From assembly GCF_027111255.2 (NCBI RefSeq), contig NZ_CP114285.2, positions 1,240,001-1,304,000 of the forward strand: a DNA stretch of 64,000 bases, given 5' to 3'. This document shows positions 57,414 through 64,000 of the stretch, piece after piece. Below the pieces are notes generated by a model. It did not search any database, had not been told where the DNA came from, and saw only the letters and a program-made list of their open reading frames with translations. Numbering within the stretch: the first letter of the stretch is position 1; each line of letters starts with the position of its first letter. The DNA comes from Flavobacterium flavigenum. GTDB taxonomy: Bacteria; Bacteroidota; Bacteroidia; Flavobacteriales; Flavobacteriaceae. The position numbers and the translations under genes are program-made.

Positions 57414-58044
57414 TCGGATTACTTAAGTTTAATTTATCATTTTCCCACACGATCGGATTTTGTATAATGTAATTCGCTATTCTTTGATATTCAAAATCAT
57501 TTCTGACAATATGATCGTGGTAATTGGGTTGAAAAAAATGATTATGTTTATTGTATTTTGGTATTGGTAGATGATGTTCGTCGATATAATCATCAATTTT
57601 GGTATTTACCGCCGATTTGAATCCGGCAATAAACGATGAAATGGATTTCGGTAATCGTACAGGACGATTCGGTTTTATCGATTCCAATTGTTGAACCGCA
57701 CGGTTGGGTTGAACCGCACGGCCGTGCGGTTGTACATTAACGTTATCAATCAAATCGTTTGATTCATTACCCGGATGCCATATTTCCACAATCATATGCA
57801 AATGGTTGGGCATTATGATATATTCGTGTACAAACAATTCATTTCGAATTTCAAATGATTGCAAAAATTCCTTTTGCACAATTTTACCCATTTCGGATAA
57901 TTGTATTTCCCCGGCTACAATATCACCCAAAATACATTCCCTGTTTTGGGTAACAATGGTAAGAAAATATAAGGCATTTGAAGAATAATCCCAATTAAGT
58001 AACCGATGCGAGCCTATTTTATATTTATTCTTGTATTTATCCAT
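57403..58044 (-). CDS. REP-associated tyrosine transposase (RAYT, Y1_Tnp family)
   Basis: 213 aa with a single-strand DNA endonuclease domain of the IS200/IS605 (HUH) type. The HUH motif is in IIMPNHLHMIVE, and the catalytic Tyr is probably in FQPNYHDHIVRNDFEYQRI. The N-terminus (HRLLNWDYSSNALYFLTIVT) is typical of RAYTs. Between the HUH motif and the Tyr lies an extra Pro/Arg/Gln-rich stretch (NVQPHGRAVQPNRAVQQ) encoded by a GC-rich palindrome at 57690-57731. RAYTs mobilise REP sequences in trans; this one carries a REP-like hairpin in its own gene. Monocistronic. Confidence 0.85.
   Translation of the reverse strand: MDKYKNKYKIGSHRLLNWDYSSNALYFLTIVTQNRECILGDIVAGEIQLSEMGKIVQKEFLQSFEIRNELFVHEYIIMPNHLHMIVEIWHPGNESNDLIDNVNVQPHGRAVQPNRAVQQLESIKPNRPVRLPKSISSFIAGFKSAVNTKIDDYIDEHHLPIPKYNKHNHFFQPNYHDHIVRNDFEYQRIANYIIQNPIVWENDKLNLSNPKKF
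57690..57731. repeat. REP-like GC-rich palindrome within the RAYT gene
   Basis: AACCGCACGGCCGTGCGGTT (57712-57731) is a perfect 20-bp palindrome. The preceding bases repeat its left half (gttgaaccgcacgg). It is far richer in GC than the surrounding DNA and is in frame with the gene. Confidence 0.75.
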
Positions 58045-58216
58045 TTCAAAGTGATAGTATACGAAAATAAATAAATTCTATAGTTATTTATCTTACAAAT
58101 CCTGATTGAAGTACTATCTAAATGAATTAATTGAAAGTGGAGGATTAAGTAAAAAAAGAATAGATAATCTGAGAAAATCGTAATCCATAAACAATAAAAA
58201 CCATAAGTTTAGGGAA

Positions 58217-58252
58217 TAAAAAAACTCCAAAATCGCAAGACTTTGGAGTTTT
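58217..58252 (-). terminator. Terminator after tRNA-Tyr
   Basis: aaaactccaaa / tttggagtttt stem with a 10-base loop and a T-run on the minus strand. Confidence 0.75.
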
Positions 58253-58262
58253 TAGTATTTTG

Positions 58263-58343
58263 TGGGGAGAGCAGGATTCGAACCTGCGAAGTTCACACAG
58301 CAGATTTACAGTCTGCCCTCGTTGGCCGCTTGAGTATCTCCCC
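58263..58343 (-). tRNA. tRNA-Tyr (GTA)
   Basis: On the minus strand the gene begins GGGGAGATACTC and ends with the matching acceptor CTCTCCCC plus discriminator A. The anticodon arm CAGACT-GTA-AATCTG gives GTA (Tyr). A long variable arm, as usual in bacterial tRNA-Tyr, and GGTTCGAATCC in the T loop are present. CCA is not encoded. It lies downstream of tRNA-Val on the same strand. Confidence 0.93.
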
Positions 58344-58390
58344 AAATTTGATTGTGAATCTACAATCTTTCAACACTCTGAAAATCGTAT

Positions 58391-58420
58391 AAAAAAACTC
58401 CTTAATTTCTTAAGGAGTTT
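58391..58420 (-). terminator. Hairpin between tRNA-Val and tRNA-Tyr
   Basis: A perfect 11-bp stem (aaactccttaa / ttaaggagttt) with a 4-base loop and T-run on the minus strand. It suggests that the two tRNAs are at least partly separate transcripts, or serves as a processing signal. Confidence 0.6.
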
Positions 58421-58422
58421 CT

Positions 58423-58500
58423 TGGTGGGCGATGAGGGGTTCGAACCCCCGACCCCCTCGGTGTAAACGAGGTGCTCTGAACCAGCTGAGCTAATCGCCC
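58423..58500 (-). tRNA. tRNA-Val (TAC)
   Basis: On the minus strand it begins GGGCGATTAGCTCAGCTGGT, with the anticodon loop CTCGTT-TAC-ACCGAG giving TAC (Val). The T arm is GGGGGTTCGAACCCC, and the acceptor ends ATCGCCC followed by an encoded ACCA. Confidence 0.93.
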
Positions 58501-58712
58501 TATTTTACTAGGCTGCTATCATTTCGTGATTGCGAGTGCAAATATACACCTAGAATTTGTAATTGCAAGCCTTTTTGGCAAAAAATGTAAAAGAAAATTT
58601 TCCCGCACTTTTAGAAAGCTATTTTTCAGCTTATTAAAAACAAATAAAACTGAAGTATTCTTATGCATTTAGTTAAAATAAAAAATCTATAAAGCTAATT
58701 TTAATTATTCCT

Positions 58713-58743
58713 TTTGTATTCACTCGCTATAGTCATACATTTG
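58713..58743 (+). promoter_or_regulatory. Bacteroidetes-type promoter for ABC exporter
   Basis: TTTTG (TTG at 58714-58716), a 19-bp spacer and TACATTTG (58736-58743) match the consensus exactly, 22 bp upstream of the start codon. Confidence 0.7.
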
Positions 58744-58765
58744 CATACCTTAATTGTATATTCAA

Positions 58766-60562
58766 ATGGCAAGATACCAGGAAAATGATTTACCGAAAGC
58801 TAAATTAGACGCAAACTCCCTTCAAAAAGCAATCCGAATTTTTAAATACGCTAAAAACCACAAATGGAAATTTTTCCTTGGTTTAGTTTTTTTACTCTTA
58901 ACCAGCGCCACTGCCCTCGCCTTTCCTAAGTTAATGGGAATGCTGGTAGACTGTGTTACGAATAAAAACCTTAGCCGGGCCAACGAAATTGCAGTTGCGC
59001 TATTGGTAATCTTAATGCTCCAGGCAGTTTTCTCGTTTTTCAGAATTTCTCTTTTCGTTAATTTTACAGAGAATTCATTGTCGAACATTCGTTTTGCATT
59101 GTATGAGAATTTAATCAAACTCCCGATGTCGTTTTATTCACAAAAACGTGTGGGGGAACTGAACAGCCGGATCAGCGCAGACATTTCGCAGTTACAGGAT
59201 ACTTTTAGCACAACAATTGCAGAATTTTTACGTCAGTTTATTTTAATTATCGGCGGATTTATAATTTTAGGTAATATAAGTCCGAAATTGACTTTGATGA
59301 TGCTTGCCATCGTTCCTATTGTAGCTGTTGCTGCTGTTATCTTTGGAAGATTTATTCGTAAATACGGAAAAAAAACACAGGATAAAGTAGCCGAAAGCCA
59401 GGTAATTGTTGAAGAAACATTGCAGGGAATCAGCAATGTAAAAGCGTTCGCCAACGAATGGTACGAAATTCAGCGTTATAAAAACAAAATCAAAGAAATT
59501 GTAAAAATAGCCATCAAAGGCGGTCAGTACAGAGGTTATTTTGCTTCTTTTATCATTTTATGCCTTTTTGGATGTGTCGTTGCCGTTGTCTGGTACGGAA
59601 TTACCTTAACAATAAAAGGCGAAGTTGAAGGCGTTGGTGATCTGATTTCGTTTGTACTCTATACCACATTCATTGGCGCTTCTTTTGGAGGAATAGCCGA
59701 AATGTATGCCCAGATTCAAAAAGCAGTTGGCGCTACAGAACGTGTTTTCGAATTACTCGAAGAAACTCCGGAACCAATCAATGCAAATCCGAAAGCTTCA
59801 GCTTCAGTTATAGAAAAAATAAAAGGAAACGTAGCTTTTAAAAATGTAGCTTTTAGTTATCCGTCCAGAAAAGAAGTTGAGGTATTGAAAGACGTAAATT
59901 TCAATGCTGATTTCGGTCAGAAGATTGCTCTTGTTGGTCCGAGTGGTGCTGGAAAATCGACTATTTCTTCATTATTATTGCGTTTTTACGATATTACTTC
60001 AGGAGAAATTCTTGTTGATGGAAAAAGCATTTACGACTACGATTTAGAAAATCTTCGCGGGAATATGAGTATTGTTCCTCAGGATGTGATTTTATTTGGC
60101 GGAACCATCAGGGAAAATATCGCCTACGGAAAACCAGATGCCTCTGATGAAGAAATAATGCTGGCAGCAAAACAGGCTAATGCATTGAATTTCGTAGAAA
60201 GCTTTCCTGAAAAATTTGAAACACTGGTTGGGGAACGTGGCGTAAAACTATCAGGAGGCCAGCGTCAGCGTATCGCAATTGCAAGGGCCTTATTAAAAAA
60301 TCCTAGTATTTTAATTCTGGACGAAGCTACATCTTCTTTAGACAGCGAAAGTGAAAAACTGGTTCAGGAAGCACTAGAAGTTTTGATGGAAGGAAGAACC
60401 AGCATTATCATTGCACACCGTCTTTCAACCATTAGAAACGCTGATAAAATTTTAGTTTTGGATAATGGAAGAATCACCGAAGAAGGAACGCATCAGGAGC
60501 TTATCAACCTTGAAAACGGTATTTATAAAAACCTGAGCAATCTACAGTTTAGCAATTCTTAA
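58766..60562 (+). CDS. ABC exporter, fused permease/ATPase (MsbA-like)
   Basis: 598 aa from ATG 58766; a TTG at 58754 would add four residues. The N-terminal transmembrane domain has six spans (about 35-320). The ATPase domain has Walker A LVGPSGAGKST, Q-loop IVPQDVILFGG, signature LSGGQRQRIAIARALL, Walker B ILILDEATSSLD and switch HRLST. It works as a homodimer in the inner membrane and exports lipids or drugs; the MsbA-like lipid A flippase role is possible but not proven. A consensus promoter sits just upstream and a terminator follows. Confidence 0.93.
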   Translation: MARYQENDLPKAKLDANSLQKAIRIFKYAKNHKWKFFLGLVFLLLTSATALAFPKLMGMLVDCVTNKNLSRANEIAVALLVILMLQAVFSFFRISLFVNFTENSLSNIRFALYENLIKLPMSFYSQKRVGELNSRISADISQLQDTFSTTIAEFLRQFILIIGGFIILGNISPKLTLMMLAIVPIVAVAAVIFGRFIRKYGKKTQDKVAESQVIVEETLQGISNVKAFANEWYEIQRYKNKIKEIVKIAIKGGQYRGYFASFIILCLFGCVVAVVWYGITLTIKGEVEGVGDLISFVLYTTFIGASFGGIAEMYAQIQKAVGATERVFELLEETPEPINANPKASASVIEKIKGNVAFKNVAFSYPSRKEVEVLKDVNFNADFGQKIALVGPSGAGKSTISSLLLRFYDITSGEILVDGKSIYDYDLENLRGNMSIVPQDVILFGGTIRENIAYGKPDASDEEIMLAAKQANALNFVESFPEKFETLVGERGVKLSGGQRQRIAIARALLKNPSILILDEATSSLDSESEKLVQEALEVLMEGRTSIIIAHRLSTIRNADKILVLDNGRITEEGTHQELINLENGIYKNLSNLQFSNS

Positions 60563-60588
60563 CAAGTTTTGAAAATCAATACTTTAAA

Positions 60589-60625
60589 TGCAATAAGACA
60601 ATAACGTTTTATTGCATTTTTTTTG
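60589..60625 (+). terminator. Terminator after ABC exporter
   Basis: aatgcaataa / ttattgcatt arms with a loop of about ten bases, followed by a run of eight or more T. Confidence 0.75.
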
Positions 60626-60687
60626 CAGGTATACAAAATCAAATATCCCAATAATTAAAAAGCTGTCAGGGAAATAAATCTCTTTAA

Positions 60688-60780
60688 TCCCAAAAGCCCT
60701 AGCCCTGATCGTAACGGCATCCTGTTGTTGCGGGGTTCGCAACAACAGATATAGTGGAGAGCAGGATAAGCTCCTGAAAA
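60688..60780. ncRNA. Structured intergenic element, putative flavobacterial repeat or RNA
   Basis: The order is: a pyrimidine/purine block (caaaagccctagccctgatc), gtaacggcatc, a perfect 11-bp hairpin ctgttgttgcg / cgcaacaacag with loop gggtt (60722-60748), then gatatagtggagagcaggat and aagctcctgaaaa. From memory, intergenic sequences with the same framework (AGCCCTGAT...GGCATCC-hairpin-GATATAGTGGA...GCTCCTGAAAA) with variable hairpins recur in Flavobacterium genomes. The framework with a covarying hairpin would suit an RNA or a REP/RAYT-mobilised repeat. It could also be read on the minus strand. The remainder of 60563-60982 holds a terminator and a promoter and no gene. Confidence 0.45.
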
Positions 60781-60911
60781 TTATAAAAAAAACATTTTGA
60801 ATTAAACCTTTTTTCAAAACCAATGTCTAAGTTTATTAGGATTAGAAAAACCGAAGCAAAATAGCCTTAAAAACACTTGTACATACAATTGTTAAATAAC
60901 CATTAAGCCCT

Positions 60912-60940
60912 TTTGTATTCACATCAAAAAACTAAATTTG
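60912..60940 (+). promoter_or_regulatory. Bacteroidetes-type promoter for RND efflux operon
   Basis: TTTTG (TTG at 60913-60915), a 17-bp spacer and TAAATTTG (60933-60940), 42 bp upstream of the adaptor start codon. Confidence 0.65.
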
Positions 60941-60982
60941 TAACACCAATTCAAGACATAAAATCCATTTACTTCAATTTTC

Positions 60983-62041
60983 ATGAAACTAAAACACCTA
61001 ATTTACGCCCTTATCATTATAGTACTCGGAGGTTTTATCACGTACCGCGTCATATCCAACAAAAAGAAAAACGAAGAATCTAAGAAATTCGGTGATAAGG
61101 ACAGACCTACAAGTGTAAACGGAATTGTGGTAAAAACTTCGGTTTTTGATAATAATTTATCGTTATCAGGATCTATTGAAGCCAATGAACAGGTTGAGAT
61201 TCACAGTGAAATTTCCGGAATTGTGGAAGGAATTTATTTTAGCGAAGGAAGTAATGTAAAGAAAGGACAGGTACTTTTTAAGGTAAATGATATTGAATTG
61301 AGAGCTCAGTTAAGACAGGCTCAGACAAAAGAAGGTCTGGCAGGCGAAAATCAAAGAAGAGCTAAATTATTATTGCAAAAAGAAGCTATAAGTCAGGAAG
61401 AGTTTGATGTTTCCAATGCGGACTACGCTTCCGCGAAAGCACAGACTCAATTGATAAGTGCACAGATTGCCAAAACCTCTGTAAAAGCCCCTTTTTCAGG
61501 AAAAATCGGTTTGCGTTCTATTTCACCGGGAACTTACATTACGCCAACTGTTTTGGTAGCCAAACTGGTAAACACTGGGAAATTAAAAATTACATTCTCC
61601 ATCCCGGAGAAATATGCTGCTCAGGTAACTTCGGGATCAGTTATTGACTTTTCGGTTTCTGGATCTGACAAAACCTATAAGGCAAAAATATACGCAATTG
61701 AACCGGAAGTAGAAGTCGCAACACGTACTTTGAAAATCCGTGCGATTGCTGAAAATACCGACGGCAAACTTTTTCCGGGAACATTTGCAGATGTAAAACT
61801 TCCTTTGAACATCATTAAAGATGCGATCCTAATACCTTCACAAGCTATTGTTCCGATACAGGATGGTAAAAAAGTGTACATCGCCAACATGGGCAAAGCT
61901 AAAGAAGTTAAGGTAGAAGCAGCCACCAGAACAGACGCTTCTGTTTTAATTTTATCCGGATTAAAAGCAGGCGATACTTTAATAACAAGTGGCGTAATGT
62001 CTTTAAAAGATGAAGCACCTATAAAGGTTAAAGTAAAATAG
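60983..62041 (+). CDS. RND efflux periplasmic adaptor (HlyD/AcrA family)
   Basis: 352 aa, membrane-anchored by an N-terminal hydrophobic segment (LIYALIIIVLGGFITY). A biotinyl-lipoyl-like hairpin domain (SGSIEANEQVEIHSEISGIV ... VKAPFSGKIGLRSISPGTYI) encloses a short alpha-hairpin (RQAQTKEGLAGENQRRAKLL), followed by a beta-barrel (LKITFSIPEKYAAQVTSG) and a membrane-proximal domain. It bridges the inner-membrane permease to an outer-membrane channel. The permease follows after 101 bp. Confidence 0.93.
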   Translation: MKLKHLIYALIIIVLGGFITYRVISNKKKNEESKKFGDKDRPTSVNGIVVKTSVFDNNLSLSGSIEANEQVEIHSEISGIVEGIYFSEGSNVKKGQVLFKVNDIELRAQLRQAQTKEGLAGENQRRAKLLLQKEAISQEEFDVSNADYASAKAQTQLISAQIAKTSVKAPFSGKIGLRSISPGTYITPTVLVAKLVNTGKLKITFSIPEKYAAQVTSGSVIDFSVSGSDKTYKAKIYAIEPEVEVATRTLKIRAIAENTDGKLFPGTFADVKLPLNIIKDAILIPSQAIVPIQDGKKVYIANMGKAKEVKVEAATRTDASVLILSGLKAGDTLITSGVMSLKDEAPIKVKVK

Positions 62042-62142
62042 TTTTTAAGTTACGAGTCTGGAGTTTTATGCTTTGAAATTCAAATTATTATTTCAGGTAT
62101 ACTAACTCATAATTCATAACTAACAATTTATAATTCAACAAA

Positions 62143-64000
62143 ATGAGTTTATCAACTACAAGTATAAAGAGACCTGTTTTAACCATTGTACTGAATCTTT
62201 TGATTATTTTATTCGGTTTTATTGGTTACACTTTTCTGGGTGTCCGTGAATTTCCTTCGATTGACCCGGCGCAGGTTTCTATCAGAACCAATTATACAGG
62301 AGCCAATTCTGATATTATTGAATCACAAATTACGGAACCTCTTGAAAAAGCTGTAAATGCGATTGATGGAATCAGAAATATAACATCATCCAGTAATCAG
62401 GGGAGCAGTAATATTACTATCGAATTCAACTTAGATAAAAACCTTGAAGAAGCAGCAAATGATGTTCGTGACAAGGTTTCACAGGCTGTTCGAAATTTAC
62501 CGCAGGACATTGATGCACCTCCGGTTGTTTCTAAGGCAGATGCCGACAGTGAATCTATTATTTCGATGACGGTTCAGAGTGATACCAGAAGCTCATTAGA
62601 ATTAAGTGATTATGCCGAGAATGTTATTTCGCAGCGTTTAGAAACTATTCCGGGAGTGAGTGGTGTTCAGATTTGGGGTCAAAAACGTTACGCCATGCGT
62701 TTATGGATTGACCCTGTAAAATTAACGGCCTACAAATGTACAGTAGCTGATGTTCGTAATGCCTTAAATGCACAAAATGTTGAACTGCCTTCAGGAAAAC
62801 TGACCGGAAACAATACTGAACTTACCGTAAAAACAATAGGAAATCTTTCTAAACCGGAAGAATTCAACAACATTATCATTCGTACAGATGGTGATAAAAT
62901 TATTCGTCTTAGCGATGTAGGAGGTGCAGAATTAGGACCAGAAAATATCGAAACTTCATTAACTTCTTCCGGACTTCCAATGATTGGTCTGGCAATTGTT
63001 CCGATGCCGGGAGCAAATTATTTAGATATCTCATCCGAATTTTATAAAAAATATGAAGCGCTAAAAAAAGATTTACCAAAGGATATCAAACTTAATATTG
63101 CGCTTGATAATACGTTGTTTGTAAAGAAATCAGTATTGGAAGTTGCTGAGACTTTAGGGATTTCTATTCTGTTAGTAATCATAATTATTTATCTGTTTTT
63201 CAGGGACTGGGCAATTGCGTTCAGACCTTTGATTGATATTCCTGTTTCCTTAATTGCCACATTTTTCATTATGTGGATGCTTGGGTTTTCCATAAACGTA
63301 TTAACCCTTTTGGCTATTGTTTTAGCTACAGGACTTGTGGTAGATGACGGAATCGTGGTGACAGAAAATATCTTCAAAAAAGTCGAAGAAGGAATGTCCC
63401 CTATTGAAGCAGCTATAAAAGGTTCTAACGAAATTTTCTATGCTGTAATTTCGATATCCGTAACGCTGGCAGCTGTATTTTTACCAGTAATTTTCCTGGA
63501 AGGTTTCGTAGGACGCCTTTTTAGGGAATTCGGGGTTGTGATTGGTTCCGCTGTTTTGATTTCTGCTTTTGTATCCCTGACTTTGACACCAATGCTGAAT
63601 GCTTATCTGATGAAAGGCGGTGAACAGAAAAAATCCAAATTCTACATGAAGACGGAGCCTTTTTTCGAAAAAATGAACAGCACTTACGCAGAAAGTCTTT
63701 CTAAATTTATGGATCGAAAATGGATCAGTTTCCCGATTCTGATTGTTTGTTTTGGAATTATTTACCTCTTTTTTACCATACTCCCAAAAGAAACAGCACC
63801 CTTAGACGACCGTAGTTCTGTCGTTATGCGTATGACAACTCCTGAAGGATCTTCTTATGAATATACCGATCGTTTTATGCAGGAGATTTCAAAATTGGTA
63901 GACGATTCTATTCCGGAGAAAAAAGTAAGCTTAGTTATTACTTCTCCAGGATTTGGTTCTTCATCTGTAAACAGTGGCTTTATCAGGCTTTCTTTAAAAC
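62143..64000 (+). CDS. RND efflux permease (AcrB/MexF-like), 3' end outside window
   Basis: The frame is open from ATG 62143 to the end of the window: 619 of about 1050 residues. It starts MSLSTTSIKRPVLTIVLNLL and includes the porter-domain segment VREFPSIDPAQVSIRTNYTG, the TM2-6 block (DWAIAFRPLIDIPVSLIATF, VLATGLVVDDGIVVTENIFK) with the proton-relay Asp pair in VVDDGIVV, and the TM6 segment ending LTLTPMLNAYLM. It extrudes drugs or other hydrophobic compounds using proton motive force, with the adaptor upstream. A TolC-type channel gene would be expected beyond the window. Confidence 0.93.
   Translation, partial: MSLSTTSIKRPVLTIVLNLLIILFGFIGYTFLGVREFPSIDPAQVSIRTNYTGANSDIIESQITEPLEKAVNAIDGIRNITSSSNQGSSNITIEFNLDKNLEEAANDVRDKVSQAVRNLPQDIDAPPVVSKADADSESIISMTVQSDTRSSLELSDYAENVISQRLETIPGVSGVQIWGQKRYAMRLWIDPVKLTAYKCTVADVRNALNAQNVELPSGKLTGNNTELTVKTIGNLSKPEEFNNIIIRTDGDKIIRLSDVGGAELGPENIETSLTSSGLPMIGLAIVPMPGANYLDISSEFYKKYEALKKDLPKDIKLNIALDNTLFVKKSVLEVAETLGISILLVIIIIYLFFRDWAIAFRPLIDIPVSLIATFFIMWMLGFSINVLTLLAIVLATGLVVDDGIVVTENIFKKVEEGMSPIEAAIKGSNEIFYAVISISVTLAAVFLPVIFLEGFVGRLFREFGVVIGSAVLISAFVSLTLTPMLNAYLMKGGEQKKSKFYMKTEPFFEKMNSTYAESLSKFMDRKWISFPILIVCFGIIYLFFTILPKETAPLDDRSSVVMRMTTPEGSSYEYTDRFMQEISKLVDDSIPEKKVSLVITSPGFGSSSVNSGFIRLSLK

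Overview
The window looks like a chromosome segment of a gliding, AT-rich member of the Bacteroidetes, most likely Flavobacterium. This rests on two SusC/SusD pairs, two giant adhesins ending in type IX secretion (T9SS) sorting domains, SprB and MBG repeats, several exact TTG-N17/19-TAnnTTTG promoters (the Bacteroidetes sigma-factor consensus), DUF3667, DUF1810 and DUF4353 proteins, and weak use of Shine-Dalgarno sites. Genus is an inference; family level is fairly secure.

Region 1 (1-18.9 kb) is a sulfate-ester utilisation locus on the + strand. Two SusC/SusD pairs are associated with three sulfatases, two tiny single-span membrane proteins that each directly follow a sulfatase, a fatty-acid-hydroxylase family membrane enzyme, a rhodanese-thioredoxin protein and a YeiH-type putative sulfate exporter. 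There are no glycoside hydrolases, so scavenging of sulfur or small sulfate esters seems likelier than polysaccharide breakdown. The second SusC gene has a long 5' leader with two very short cysteine-rich reading frames (MCGCC and MKKMNCNC), which suggests cysteine-responsive control.

Region 2 (18.9-38.7 kb) is mostly core metabolism and envelope. It holds a divergent pair for trehalose (fused OtsA-OtsB and a GH15 enzyme), DUF1810, ornithine aminotransferase divergent from an Lrp-type regulator, a dienelactone hydrolase, DUF3667, an M28 peptidase, a PepSY-like protein, a 1775-residue leucine-rich T9SS protein built of six modules, a PQQ-type propeller, a DUF4353 lipoprotein and a VOC protein.

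Region 3 (38.7-58.1 kb) is accessory. A single 1616-codon STAND NTPase gene with a C-terminal phospholipase-D-like domain has been split in frame by an IS21-family element, with a perfect 6-bp target duplication. It looks like an inactivated antiphage-type sensor. Beside it lie a decayed mobC with a possible oriT, a regulator divergent from a translationally coupled two-gene unit of unknown function, an IS4-family transposase remnant, a phage-tail-like protein fragment, a 1604-residue SprB/MBG adhesin with near-identical 243-bp repeats plus an outer-membrane barrel protein, an IS3 remnant, a probable HsdR fragment, and a REP-associated (RAYT) transposase carrying a GC-rich palindrome inside its own coding sequence.

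Region 4 (58.2-64 kb) returns to core genes: tRNA-Tyr and tRNA-Val, an MsbA-like ABC exporter, a structured intergenic element of a kind I associate with flavobacterial genomes, and an RND efflux adaptor and permease; the permease runs off the end of the window.
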